A DNA stretch of 64,000 nt from Stappia sp. WLB 29 (lineage in GTDB: Bacteria > Pseudomonadota > Alphaproteobacteria > Rhizobiales > Stappiaceae): contig NZ_JALBGD010000001.1 in NCBI RefSeq assembly GCF_023507705.1, forward strand, positions 558,001 through 622,000, read 5' to 3'. The position numbers were made by a program, and so were the translations under genes. The notes beneath the pieces were generated by a model that worked only from the letters and a program-made list of their open reading frames with translations, was not told where the DNA came from and did no database searches. Numbering within the stretch: the first letter of the stretch is position 1; each line of letters begins with the position of its first letter. Below, in pieces: positions 55,196 to 64,000 of the stretch.

Positions 55196-55373
55196 GTCAC
55201 GCTCGCCTGCTACTGCGCTCGCCTTGCCTGCCCCTGCGTTTCCTACAGGAGCGCGGGACAAAGGGGAACCGAAGGCGGCAGCGAAGCCCTTTCCTCCCCC
55301 TCGCGCGACGCCGGGACATCCGCTAAATCGAACGGATGCGCTTGCCGCAGCCGACCTATCCAGGGAGACCTTG

Positions 55374-56195
55374 ATGACACTGATCGCCCAGATCACAGAC
55401 CTGCATGTACGCCCCAGCGGGACGGCCTGCTACCGCGTCAGCGAAACCAACATGCTCGCCCGCCGCGCCGTCGAGGCCCTGAATGCCCTCGACCCGCAGC
55501 CCGATGCGGTGATCATCACCGGCGATCTCGCCGACACGCCGGACCCGCGCGAATACGGCGGCGTCCAGCGCCTCGTCTCCCTGATCAAGGCGCCGGTCTA
55601 TGTGCTTCCGGGCAATCACGATTCGGCGGCGATGATGCGCGAGACGCTGATCGGCGTCGGGCCGATCAACGAGGGCGAGAACGGCAAGATGCACTATGCC
55701 GTCGACATCGGCGACGTGCGCCTGATCGCCCTCGACAGCTCGGTGCCCGGCGCGCCCCACGGGAATCTCGGCGAGGCCCAGCTGGCCTGGCTGGACGCGA
55801 CGCTCGCCGCCAGCACCCGGCCGACGCTCATCGCCCTGCACCATCCGCCGGCGCTGACCGGCATTGCCCACATGGACACGATCGGGCTTACCGATTCCGC
55901 CGCCTTTTCCGCCGTCGTCTCGCGCCATTCCCATGTGCGGCGCGTCATGTGCGGCCATGTCCACCGGGCGATCGTCGCCTCGGTCGGCCACACGGTCATG
56001 ACCCTGTGCCCCAGCACCGCCCACCAGGTACATCTCGACTTCATCGACCGCGGCACCGGCCATTTCGTCATGGAGCCGCCGGCTTTCTTCCTGCATCACT
56101 ATGCGCCGACGAGCGACGTGGTCAGCCACCTTGCCTATGTCGAGCGGTTCCCCGGGCCGTTCCCGTTCTTCGCCGACGAAGGCATCAGCTGGTAG
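55374..56195 (+). CDS. Metallophosphoesterase, CpdA/GpdQ-like
   Basis: 273 residues of the calcineurin-like family. All metal-binding blocks are visible: QITDLHV at residue 6, GDLADT, LPGNHDS, ALHHPP and CGHVHRA. The arrangement fits class III cyclic-nucleotide phosphodiesterases and glycerophosphodiesterases. The substrate is not determined. An AGGGAGA site precedes the ATG at 55374. The in-frame extension to 55167 is rejected. It is convergent with the next gene, 13 bases apart. Confidence 0.9.
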   Translation: MTLIAQITDLHVRPSGTACYRVSETNMLARRAVEALNALDPQPDAVIITGDLADTPDPREYGGVQRLVSLIKAPVYVLPGNHDSAAMMRETLIGVGPINEGENGKMHYAVDIGDVRLIALDSSVPGAPHGNLGEAQLAWLDATLAASTRPTLIALHHPPALTGIAHMDTIGLTDSAAFSAVVSRHSHVRRVMCGHVHRAIVASVGHTVMTLCPSTAHQVHLDFIDRGTGHFVMEPPAFFLHHYAPTSDVVSHLAYVERFPGPFPFFADEGISW

Positions 56196-56208
56196 GCGAA
56201 AGGCCGCC

Positions 56209-57801
56209 TCAGACCCGGGCGAGATGGCGCACGATCCGCCACTGATGGTGGGCGACGCGCGCAAGCCATCTCTGCCCGTCGAGGCGGGCGAGCGCGGTCT
56301 CCGCGTCGATCTCGCGCGTCGCGGCGGCATCGATCGCCCCGGCTCGCAGGCGGTCCGCCTGCTTGCGCAACTCGTGCTGGAAGCGGGCCAGCCGCGCTTC
56401 CGGCGGGCGCCGCCCGGCCTCCGCTCCCGTACCGGCCAGCTGCCCGGCCGCCTGCCGCGACAGCCCCGCCAGCAGATGCACCCGCCGCCCCAGCCTCGCA
56501 TCGTCGTGCAGGCCGGCAATGCGCGCATCCTGCGCCGCCCGGGCCGACAGCCGCGACAGGTGGTCGAGCGCATGGCGCAGGGACAGGTTGCGGGAATGCG
56601 CCGCCCGGTCGCTGCGGTCGGTTCGCAGCCCGTCGACATAGAGCCGCAAGGAGGAGATCCCGGCCGCGACCTCGTCGAGCCGCCCGTTGCCGGCGCCGGG
56701 TTCGTCCGCCTCCAGCTTGTCCGCCACCACCAGGAACAGACGCGCGGCCAGTTCGCGCGCCGTAACCCCGGCCGCATCGAGCGCCGCCGCCGGCTCCGTC
56801 AGCAGCGCGGGGTCCAGCCGCCCGGCCCCGGCCGGCTGGCGGTCCGGAATCAGCCGCTCGATCAGCCGGGTGAAGCTTGCGGTGAACGGCAGGATCGCCA
56901 ACACCCCCAGGACGTTGAAGCCCGTATGGAAGGCGACCAGCGCAAGCTGCGCATCGCCGGCCCCGCCGCCGACCCGCTCCGCCAGCATCGCGAACGGCGT
57001 CAGCAGCAGGAAGGCGATCACGGCCGTCATCAGGTTGTAGACCACATGGGCGATGCCCGTGCGCCGCATCGCCACCGATCCGCCGAGAGAGGCGAGCAGC
57101 GCCGTTGCCGTGGTGCCGATGTCCATGCCGATCACCAGCGCCGCCGCCTGCGGCAGCGTGATCGACCCTGCGGCCAGCGCCGCCAGCGCCATCACCACGC
57201 CGGCGCTGGACGACTGGGTCACCAGCGTCACCGCGATGCCGATGCCGATCAGCTGCAGCCGGCCGGCCAGGCTATCGCCGGGAAAGCTGTCGGGCGTCAC
57301 GACGCCCTCGAAGGCGGCCAGCCCATCCTTCAGCGCATCGACGCCGAGGAACAGCAGGCTGAAGCCGGTCAGCGCCCAGCCGGCCTGTGCCACCCTCCCC
57401 CGCGCCAACAGCCGCAGCAGCACACCGGCCAGCAGCAGCGGCAGGGCGACCATGCCGAGATCCAGCTTGAAGCCGACCAGCGCCACGATCCAGCCCTTGG
57501 CCGTGGTGCCGATATTGGCGCCGAGCACGATGCCGAGCGCCTGGGGAAAGCTCATCAGGCCGGCCCCGACGAAGCCGACCGCCGTGACGGTGGTGGCGCT
57601 CGACGACTGCAGGACGGCGGTGCAGGCCGCCCCCGCCATCACGCCGCTTGCCGGGCTGCCCGTCAGGCGGGCGAGGGTGCGCCGCAGCGAGCCGCCGGCC
57701 AGCGTCCGCAACCCGTCGGTCAGAACCACCATTCCCGTCAGGAAGAGCCCGACCCCGCCGAGCGCCAGAAGTCCGTTCGCGATCATCCGCCGATCTTGCA
57801 T
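56209..57801 (-). CDS. Na/Pi cotransporter family protein (NptA-like)
   Basis: 530 residues. Two inverted membrane repeats carry the hallmark QSSSATT near residue 66 and QSSSAGV near residue 196, followed by a cytoplasmic PhoU-like helical region from about residue 330. The family moves phosphate with sodium, but many bacterial members have no proven cargo. No Pho-box-like repeat was noticed upstream. The ATG at 57786 is an alternative start. Confidence 0.87.
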   Translation of the reverse strand: MQDRRMIANGLLALGGVGLFLTGMVVLTDGLRTLAGGSLRRTLARLTGSPASGVMAGAACTAVLQSSSATTVTAVGFVGAGLMSFPQALGIVLGANIGTTAKGWIVALVGFKLDLGMVALPLLLAGVLLRLLARGRVAQAGWALTGFSLLFLGVDALKDGLAAFEGVVTPDSFPGDSLAGRLQLIGIGIAVTLVTQSSSAGVVMALAALAAGSITLPQAAALVIGMDIGTTATALLASLGGSVAMRRTGIAHVVYNLMTAVIAFLLLTPFAMLAERVGGGAGDAQLALVAFHTGFNVLGVLAILPFTASFTRLIERLIPDRQPAGAGRLDPALLTEPAAALDAAGVTARELAARLFLVVADKLEADEPGAGNGRLDEVAAGISSLRLYVDGLRTDRSDRAAHSRNLSLRHALDHLSRLSARAAQDARIAGLHDDARLGRRVHLLAGLSRQAAGQLAGTGAEAGRRPPEARLARFQHELRKQADRLRAGAIDAAATREIDAETALARLDGQRWLARVAHHQWRIVRHLARV

Positions 57802-58085
57802 CGGCCGTCGACACGCGGCAATCGGGAGCAGTCCTGAGGCGACGCCCGCGCGCCCCCGCTACCGCCACGGCCGTTGCAATCGAAAGCCCGCTGGCGAGCG
57901 CAATATGCCCCATAAACCAAGACCCGAGCCAAAGTTGGAAGACGAAAAATTTCAATTTTCATTATACGGAAATTGGACTTACACTCGCAGGATGCGAACA
58001 GGGTTGCCGACGCCTGCAAGGGGCGACGGCCTCCCGGCATTGGCCGGCAGTCCCGGCATGTGCCAGCAGCGGCCGGAAGAGACCT

Positions 58086-60239
58086 GTGGCAAGCACATCG
58101 GCGAAACCGGAACTGGACGACAGGCGAAGTGCCGCGCGAGCGCGAGCGCTCGATACCCCTGCGGCACGGCTGATCCTCGCCAACCCCCTCCCCTTTGCCG
58201 TCATGCGCGTGTCGCGCGGCGCACACGACATCCGCTACCGGATCGACTACATCAGCGACAGCTGCCAGGCCGTGTGGGGCCTTTCGCGGACTGAGATCGG
58301 CGACAATCTCCGTCTGCTGTGGAGCCGGATCGATCCCGACGACCTGACCCATCTCGGCGACCGGCTGCGCACTGCAGAGCGCGACCGCCGCGAATGGACC
58401 GCAACCTTCCGCATCCGCGGCGGCGACGGCCGCCGGGAGAAATGGACGGTCGCCCGCGGCCTGCCGCGTCCGGACCTGCCGGGCGATGCCTGGAACATCA
58501 CCGTCACCGACATCACCGCGCAGATACAGGCCTATGCCGACCTGCAGGCCAGCGAGGCGCGGTTCCGGGCCCTGGCGGAGAACATTCCCGGCGCCGTCTT
58601 CCGCTACCGCCTGCGCGACGACGGCACCCACCAGATCTTCGACATGACGCCGGGCAGCGTCGCCATCTGGGAGCTTCCGGCGGAGGAGATCAACAACGAC
58701 CCCACCCCCATTTGGCAGATGATCCATCCCGAGGATGTGCCGCCGATGCTGGCATCGGTGCAGGAATCCGCCCGCACCTTGCAGCCCTGGCATTACATCT
58801 GGCGGCTGACGACGCCCTCGGGGCGGTTCAAGTGGCTGGAAGGACGCGGCCTGCCGCGGCGCGAGGAGAACGGCGACACCGTCTGGCACAGCGTCATCAT
58901 CGACGTCACCGAGCAGCGGAAGAAGGACGAGGAGATCCGCCGCCTTGCCGAGCGGGACGAACTGACCGGCCTTGCCAATCGCACCCTGTTGCGCCGCCGC
59001 CTCGACGAGGCGCTGCGCCAGCGTCTTGCCGATGGCGGCCGCGGCGCGCTGATCCTGCTCGATCTCGACCACTTCAAGGACATCAACGACACGCTCGGCC
59101 ACGATGCCGGCGACATCTTCCTGCGCGCCACAGCCGAGCGGCTGACCGAGAGCGTCTGCCATCAGGACATCGTCGCGCGGATCGGCGGCGACGAATTCGT
59201 CGCCGTGCTGCCGCAGATCGCCAGCGAGGAGGCGGTGCTGGCCACCATCGGCCGCATCGCCGCGCGCCTCGCCGACGACGTGCATATCGAGGGGCACGTC
59301 CTGTCGAGCAGCGTCTCGATGGGCGTGGCCTTCTTTCCCCGCGACGGGCAGACGCCGAACACGCTGCTCAAGCATGCGGACATAGCCCTGTTCGAGGCCA
59401 AGGCCGCCGGCCGCCAGACCCATGTCTTCTTCTCACCTGTCCTGCGCGAGACGCGCGAGCGCCGCCGCACCCTTGCCGAGGCGCTGCGCACCGCCATCGC
59501 CGCCGACGCGCTGTCCATCGCCTTCCAGCCCATCGTCGAGGCCGGCAACAGCAACCACAGGGGGTTCGAGGCGCTGGCCCGCTGGACGCTGGACGGCCAG
59601 TCGATCTCGCCGGCCGAGTTCATTCCCCTTGCCGAGGAGACGGGCCTTGCCGTACCGCTCGGCAAAGTGCTGCTGGCTCGCGCCCTGCGCCTTGCCGTGA
59701 GGCTCGCCGCGACCGGCATCGATCCCGGCACGATCTCGGTGAACGTTTCCGCCGCCCAGCTGCGCGAGCCGGATTTCGCCGCGACCGTCGCCGCAATGCT
59801 CGCCGAGCACGGCTTTCCTCCCGAGCGGCTGGAGATCGAGGTGACGGAAACGGTCATTTTCGGCCGCTTCGCCGAGCAGATCGCGCTGACCCTGCGCGAG
59901 TTGCGCAGGCTCGGGATCCGCATCGCGCTCGACGATTTCGGCACCGGCTATGCCTCGCTCGCCCATCTCAAGCGCATCCAGGTCGACCGGCTGAAGATCG
60001 ACCAGTCCTTCGTGCGCGACATCGAGGCCGATGGCGACGATGCGGTGATCGTGCGCACCGTGATCGGCCTTGCCAAGGCGCTCGGCATGGATGTGGTCGC
60101 CGAAGGCATCGAGACGCACGAGCAGCTGGATTTCCTGCGCCGCCACGGCTGCGACCTGGCCCAGGGCTATCTCTTCGGCCGGCCGACCACCAGCGAGGAA
60201 GATCTGGTCAGCTACCTGAACGCCGCCGACCACGAGTGA
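58086..60239 (+). CDS. PAS-GGDEF-EAL c-di-GMP turnover protein
   Basis: About 717 residues, soluble. Two PAS-like sensor domains lie at about 35-155 and 155-285, then a GGDEF domain with an intact RIGGDEF motif (residues 367-371), then an EAL domain with FEALARW (Glu495), EVTET, DDFGTGYASL, KIDQSFVRD and VVAEGIET. The inhibitory I-site, normally RxxD five residues before GGDEF, reads CHQD, so product inhibition may be lost. Both activities look possible. A GTG at 58086 with a GGAAGAG site is chosen; the next in-frame ATG is at 58203, and the frame is open further upstream without a plausible start. Confidence 0.87.
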   Translation: MASTSAKPELDDRRSAARARALDTPAARLILANPLPFAVMRVSRGAHDIRYRIDYISDSCQAVWGLSRTEIGDNLRLLWSRIDPDDLTHLGDRLRTAERDRREWTATFRIRGGDGRREKWTVARGLPRPDLPGDAWNITVTDITAQIQAYADLQASEARFRALAENIPGAVFRYRLRDDGTHQIFDMTPGSVAIWELPAEEINNDPTPIWQMIHPEDVPPMLASVQESARTLQPWHYIWRLTTPSGRFKWLEGRGLPRREENGDTVWHSVIIDVTEQRKKDEEIRRLAERDELTGLANRTLLRRRLDEALRQRLADGGRGALILLDLDHFKDINDTLGHDAGDIFLRATAERLTESVCHQDIVARIGGDEFVAVLPQIASEEAVLATIGRIAARLADDVHIEGHVLSSSVSMGVAFFPRDGQTPNTLLKHADIALFEAKAAGRQTHVFFSPVLRETRERRRTLAEALRTAIAADALSIAFQPIVEAGNSNHRGFEALARWTLDGQSISPAEFIPLAEETGLAVPLGKVLLARALRLAVRLAATGIDPGTISVNVSAAQLREPDFAATVAAMLAEHGFPPERLEIEVTETVIFGRFAEQIALTLRELRRLGIRIALDDFGTGYASLAHLKRIQVDRLKIDQSFVRDIEADGDDAVIVRTVIGLAKALGMDVVAEGIETHEQLDFLRRHGCDLAQGYLFGRPTTSEEDLVSYLNAADHE

Positions 60240-60318
60240 CGCGGAAGCGCGAGCGGCGATCGGCGGACCGGCGCAACGCGCCGGCCCTTCCGCTCGCCCT
60301 CCTGGCGGGCCAGCGCGT

Positions 60319-61800
60319 CTAGCGGGCGAGAACCGTCGCCGCCTCGCGGGTGCGTTTGAAGGCGCTATCGATCTGGGACACCGCCGCACCGATATCGGTG
60401 ATCGAGCTGGAAATGTCGCCGACCGCACCGGCGACCTCGTGCATGCTCTGCGACATGCCGCTGGTGACCACGCTCTGCTCTTCCACCGCAGAGGCGGCCG
60501 CCGCGACCTGAGCGAACAGCGTGTCCACCGCCCCGCGGATGTTCTCCAGCGTGCCGGCCACACTGCCCGTGATCGCCTGTACGCCGTCGATCTCGCGCGA
60601 GATCTGGTCCGTCGCCTTGGCCGCCTCGCCGGCAAGGTTCTTCACCTCGCTCGCCACCACGGCAAAGCCCCGTCCCGCCTCGCCGGCCCGGGCCGACTCG
60701 ATGGTCGCGTTCAGCGCCAGAAGGTTGATCTGCGCGGCAATGTCCTGGATCAGGCTGACGATACCGCCCATCGCGGTCGCCGCGCCGACCAGCTTCTCGG
60801 TCGCCGCCTCCGCTTCCCTTGCATGGGTGGCGGCGCTTTCCGTCGCAATGCGCGAGCGCGACATGTTCTGCGATATCTCGGCGATGGACGAGGCCAGTTC
60901 CTCCGCGCTGGAGGCCAGCATCTGGACGTTCTCGGATGTCTTGCCGACCGCCCCTGCCACCGTCTCGGCCCGCTGGTCGGACTTCGACAGCGCGGTCTCC
61001 ACTTCGGCGAAATTCTCGTCGATCATCTTGCGCAGGTTGGCCAGCAACTGCATCTGCGCGGTGATGTCGGTGGCGAACTTGACCACCTTGTAGGGCACCC
61101 CGTCCGGCGTCAGGATCGGATTGTAGGAGGCCTCGATCCACACCGCCCTGCCGCCCTTGCCGAAGCGGCGGAACTGGCCGGCCTGGAACTCGCCGCGTCG
61201 CAGCCGCGCCCAGAACTCGCGATATTCGGGGCTCTCGGCATAGGCAGGATCGACGAACATGCGATGATGCTGCCCGCGGATCTCGCCAAGCCCGTAGCCG
61301 ACCGTCGACAGGAAATTCTCGTTCGCGTCCAGGATGTTGCCGTCGAGATCGAAAGCGATGACCGCGCTGACCTTGCCGATGGCCTCGACCTGGCCCTGCA
61401 TCTCCGCATGCTCGCGGGTGCGCGCCGTCACGTCGGAGGCGAATTTGACGATCTTGTAGACCCGGCCCTTGCCGTCGAGGACCGGATTGTACGAGGCCTC
61501 GATCCAGACTTCGCTGCCGTCCTTGGCGTAGCGTTTGAACCGGCCGGCCTGGAACTCGCCGCGTCGCAGTCGCTCCCAGAAGGCCTTGTAGTCGGCACTG
61601 TCCGCCACCGCCTTGCCCACGAAGATCGCGTGATGGCGGCCACGGATCTCCTCAATGGTATAGCCGAGCGCGTCGAGAAAGTTGCGGTTGGCATCCAGCA
61701 CCGTGCCGTCCGGCTTGAACTCGATGCGGGCCTGAGACCTGTCCAGCGCGCTGGCAATGGCGTCGCAATCTGACTGCCGGCGGCGACCTGAAAGAAACAT
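60319..61800 (-). CDS. Soluble methyl-accepting chemotaxis protein with two PAS domains
   Basis: About 493 residues, no membrane segment and no HAMP. Two near-identical PAS domains (about residues 20-130 and 140-255) each contain RRGEFQAG and VWIEASYNP, so one arose by duplication. The MCP signalling domain follows from ~290, with the kinase-control tip [32 protein letters not shown] domains of this type often bind haem or flavin, so aerotaxis or redox sensing is likely. A strong GGGAGGAGG site precedes the ATG. It is convergent with the GGDEF-EAL gene. Confidence 0.92.
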   Translation of the reverse strand: MFLSGRRRQSDCDAIASALDRSQARIEFKPDGTVLDANRNFLDALGYTIEEIRGRHHAIFVGKAVADSADYKAFWERLRRGEFQAGRFKRYAKDGSEVWIEASYNPVLDGKGRVYKIVKFASDVTARTREHAEMQGQVEAIGKVSAVIAFDLDGNILDANENFLSTVGYGLGEIRGQHHRMFVDPAYAESPEYREFWARLRRGEFQAGQFRRFGKGGRAVWIEASYNPILTPDGVPYKVVKFATDITAQMQLLANLRKMIDENFAEVETALSKSDQRAETVAGAVGKTSENVQMLASSAEELASSIAEISQNMSRSRIATESAATHAREAEAATEKLVGAATAMGGIVSLIQDIAAQINLLALNATIESARAGEAGRGFAVVASEVKNLAGEAAKATDQISREIDGVQAITGSVAGTLENIRGAVDTLFAQVAAAASAVEEQSVVTSGMSQSMHEVAGAVGDISSSITDIGAAVSQIDSAFKRTREAATVLAR

Positions 61801-62103
61801 GCATCCTCCTCCCACCTTGAAAGGTGGCTGTGAAATACCTGAATCCCTCCCCTTTTTTTGGCCGCGATTGTCCCCAGCCGATTGCAACTTTAAAGAGAAA
61901 AATATAAATACCAAGTTAACTTGGAATTGCTTTCAGGATCAGAGCTTTACTGCCTTCACTAATGTTACTTCGAAAGTAGTATCGTGCGATTTTCGCCGAA
62001 CACACAGACATTCCGCCTCGGAAACCTAAAAGGAAGAAGGGCGCGGGAATGTCTCCCGCGCCCTATCGTTCACAGCCATTCGCTCATCGGCCGTTCCGGC
62101 CGC
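61801..62103. other. Intergenic region between acdS and the chemotaxis receptor gene
   Basis: 303 bases, markedly AT-richer than its surroundings between about 61850 and 61990. It holds the receptor's promoter side and the acdS terminator at 62039-62063. No gene was recognised. Confidence 0.5.
62039..62063 (-). terminator. Intrinsic terminator of acdS
   Basis: Perfect 10-bp arms GGGCGCGGGA/TCCCGCGCCC (62039-62048, 62054-62063) with a 5-base loop. On the minus strand it is followed by a T-rich run. It lies 40 bases beyond the acdS stop. Confidence 0.85.
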
Positions 62104-63117
62104 TCAGCCGTTACGGAAAGTGTAACCGTAGCCGTTCAGCGCCGGCGCGCCGCCCAGATGCGCATAGAGCACCTTCGAGCCTTCCGGGAAGTAGCCCTTC
62201 TTGACCAGGTCGATCATGCCCTGCATCGACTTGCCCTCGTAGACCGGGTCGGTGATCATGCCTTCCAGGCGGGCGCACAGGCGGATCGCCTCCTTGGTCT
62301 CGTCCGACGGCACGCCGTAGACCGGATAGGCGTAGTCTTCCACCAGCACCACGTCGTCCTTCTCGATCGGCCGGCCGAGCTCGACCAGGTCCGCCGTGCG
62401 CGAGGCGATCTCAAGCACCTGGTCGCGGGTCTGCTCCGGCGTTGCCGAGGCGTCGATGCCGATGACGTTGCGCGCGCGCCCGTCCTTGGCAAAGCCCACC
62501 AGCATGCCGGCATGGGTGGAGCCGGTCACCGTGCACACGACGATGTAGTCGAACTTGTAGCCGAGCGCCTCTTCCTGCGCCCGCACTTCCTCGGCGAAGC
62601 CGACATAGCCGAGGCCGCCATACTTGTGCACCGAGGCGCCGGCGGGAATCGGATAGGGCTTGCCGCCGGAGGCCTCGACCTCGGCAATCGCCTCTTCCCA
62701 GCTTCGGCGGATGCCGATGTCGAAGCCGTCGTCGACCAGGCGCACGTCGGCGCCCATGATGCGGCTCAGCATGATGTTGCCGACGCGGTCGTAGACCGCG
62801 TCTTCGTGCGGCACCCAGCTTTCCTGCACCAGGCGGCACTTGAAGCCGATCTTCGCTGCGACGGCGGCGATCATGCGCGTGTGGTTGGACTGCACGCCGC
62901 CGATGGAGACGAGCGTGTCGGCGCCGCTGGCGATGGCGTCCGGCACGATATATTCCAGCTTGCGCAGCTTGTTGCCGCCGAAGGCGAGACCGGAGTTGCA
63001 GTCCTCGCGCTTGGCATGGATCTCGACCTTGCCGCCCAGATGCCGGCTCAGCCGCTCCAGCTTCTCGATGGGAGTGGGACCGAAGGTCAGCGGATAACGT
63101 TCGAATTTCTCAAGCAT
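62104..63117 (-). CDS. acdS: 1-aminocyclopropane-1-carboxylate (ACC) deaminase
   Basis: 337-residue PLP enzyme that breaks ACC, the plant ethylene precursor, into ammonia and 2-oxobutanoate. The PLP Lys is in [12 protein letters not shown] (Lys50). The residues said to separate true ACC deaminases from D-cysteine desulfhydrases are present: Tyr293-Glu294 in DPVYEGKSM and Leu321 in [11 protein letters not shown], one less than the Pseudomonas numbering. GAGGA precedes the ATG. It is divergent from an Lrp-type regulator, as in known acdR-acdS pairs. Confidence 0.95.
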   Translation of the reverse strand: MLEKFERYPLTFGPTPIEKLERLSRHLGGKVEIHAKREDCNSGLAFGGNKLRKLEYIVPDAIASGADTLVSIGGVQSNHTRMIAAVAAKIGFKCRLVQESWVPHEDAVYDRVGNIMLSRIMGADVRLVDDGFDIGIRRSWEEAIAEVEASGGKPYPIPAGASVHKYGGLGYVGFAEEVRAQEEALGYKFDYIVVCTVTGSTHAGMLVGFAKDGRARNVIGIDASATPEQTRDQVLEIASRTADLVELGRPIEKDDVVLVEDYAYPVYGVPSDETKEAIRLCARLEGMITDPVYEGKSMQGMIDLVKKGYFPEGSKVLYAHLGGAPALNGYGYTFRNG

Positions 63118-63277
63118 GCCTGTCCTCGCCGATGGGGCCCTTGCGAGCCTTGTGGAACCGGCGAAAAAACTAGCAATCGACGAATGAAATGTGCTCTCTA
63201 ATTTTTGGCATGAAACTCCTGCTGCATATCATGCATACCCGATATGATCTCAATAGCTTCCGATGAAGGCTTCACAA

Positions 63278-63757
63278 ATGAAAGAATCTTCCACGCCTGA
63301 TAGGCTCGACCGCACCGACCTGAAAATCCTCAAGCTGCTGCAGGAAGACGGCCGGCTGAGCAATGCGGAACTGGCGCAGCGGACCAACACTTCGCCGGCC
63401 ACCTGTCACCGGCGCACCCAGCGGCTTTTCGCGGAAGGTTATGTCAGCGGCGTGCGGGCCATGGTGGCGCCGGACAAGGTCGGGCGCGGCTCGCTGGTGA
63501 TGGTCGGCGTGGTGCTGGACCGCTCGACGCCGGAGAGCTTCAGCGAGTTCGAGGCGGCGGTGCGCAAGCTCGCCTTCGTCCTCGACTGCCATCTGGTCGC
63601 CGGCGACTTCGACTACATGCTGAAGATCCGCGTGCGCGACATGGCCGACTTCAACCGCCTGCACGGCGACAAGCTGATCGCCCTGCCCGGCACCCGCCAG
63701 ACCCGCACCTTCTTCGTCATCCGGGAAGTGATCGACAACGCCCTGCTGGAGTTTTGA
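63278..63757 (+). CDS. acdR: Lrp/AsnC family regulator, probable AcdR
   Basis: About 159 residues: an AsnC-type helix-turn-helix (LKILKLLQEDGRLSNAELA, then SPATCHRRTQRLFAEGYV), then a RAM ligand-binding domain (HLVAGDFDYMLKIRVRD). In plant-associated proteobacteria such a protein, AcdR, activates acdS. Its divergent position 160 bases away suggests the same here. ATGs at 63263 and 63278 are both possible; the second has a GAAGG upstream. Confidence 0.88.
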   Translation: MKESSTPDRLDRTDLKILKLLQEDGRLSNAELAQRTNTSPATCHRRTQRLFAEGYVSGVRAMVAPDKVGRGSLVMVGVVLDRSTPESFSEFEAAVRKLAFVLDCHLVAGDFDYMLKIRVRDMADFNRLHGDKLIALPGTRQTRTFFVIREVIDNALLEF

Positions 63758-63846
63758 CGCGCAAGGCGAACCGCAGGCCTTCGACGGGCCTCACGGCACG
63801 CGTTGGCGCGGGGCAATCCGACGCCGGCTTTCGAGTATCTGGAAAA

Positions 63847-63923
63847 TGGCGACCCCGGCAGGATTCGAACCTGCGACCATCGGCTTAGAAGGCCGGTGCT
63901 CTATCCGACTGAGCTACGGGGCC
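63847..63923 (-). tRNA. tRNA-Arg (anticodon TCT)
   Basis: Minus-strand cloverleaf: acceptor GGCCCCG/CGGGGTC, D arm GCTC/GAGC, anticodon loop CTTCTAA (TCT), T arm GCAGG/CCTGC with TTCGAAT, CCA end encoded. The outermost anticodon-stem pair is a C-A mismatch. It reads AGA. Confidence 0.97.
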
Positions 63924-64000
63924 GTTCCGGCGCGCGCGGCGCGAGGATCGCAGGTCAATGCGTCCAGGGCATGAAGCGATCGTAGCGGAAATTGTCCGAA

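Noticed and set aside
1-64000. Insertion sequences, phage genes or genomic island boundaries
   Set aside because: No transposase, integrase, phage protein or tRNA-flanking direct repeat was found near either tRNA gene.

Overview
The window is high-GC DNA (about two-thirds G+C) from an alphaproteobacterium, most likely of the order Hyphomicrobiales (Rhizobiales) and perhaps close to Stappia, Roseibium or Pannonibacter. This is inferred from gene content, not from a database match: the gene order desulfurase-sufB-sufC-sufD-sufS-sufT-sufA with an Irr/ICE-like iron box, a complete aapJQMP general amino-acid transporter, a divergent acdS/acdR pair, a DUF2865 protein, CreA, and pssA beside a short psd. 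It looks like ordinary chromosome: there is no transposase, integrase, phage gene or CRISPR array, and coding density is high.

Layout. 1-3.3 kb: cvpA, purF and a short-chain dehydrogenase on the plus strand, closed by a two-way terminator. 3.3-12.1 kb: a long minus-strand run, cysS, a GFA-family protein, citramalate synthase, a RarD-like permease, an ArsR regulator translationally overlapped with an Atm1-type ABC exporter, then psd and pssA. 12.4-18.2 kb: an L,D-transpeptidase, a second ArsR regulator with two BigR-like cysteines, creA, a small membrane protein, MarR and a DUF2865 protein. 18.2-26.3 kb: minus-strand gltX, two MFS permeases, nadE, a stand-alone receiver protein and class II DAHP synthase.

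26.6-31.1 kb: a six-gene plus-strand operon for periplasmic copper handling (His-rich secreted protein, small lipoprotein, TolC-like outer-membrane lipoprotein, multicopper oxidase with a Met-rich tail, cupredoxin, CusF-like protein). It has no RND pump or P-type ATPase. 31.1-33.0 kb: a gamma-glutamylcyclotransferase-like gene and a PLP enzyme. 33.1-40.4 kb: the minus-strand suf operon with two cysteine desulfurases. Between sufT and sufA lie two divergent, oppositely oriented copies of one palindromic element, whose arms stay complementary although their sequences differ. 40.8-43.7 kb: an alpha/beta hydrolase, a phosphoglycolate-phosphatase-like HAD protein, a GNAT-like protein and tRNA-Val(CAC).

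44.0-52.2 kb: a GlxA-type AraC regulator, an unusual fusion of a PTS EIIC membrane domain to an EAL c-di-GMP phosphodiesterase domain, and aapJQMP. 52.5-64.0 kb: metC, a GT39-like membrane glycosyltransferase, a metallophosphoesterase, a Na/Pi-cotransporter-family protein, a PAS-GGDEF-EAL protein, a soluble double-PAS chemotaxis receptor, acdS with its Lrp-type regulator, and tRNA-Arg(TCT).

The parts most worth follow-up are the palindromic element pair in the suf operon, the EIIC-EAL fusion, the copper operon, and the ArsR operator that covers its own gene's start codon. Most other genes are housekeeping and assigned with good confidence from motifs. All assignments come from reading the sequence; no search was run.
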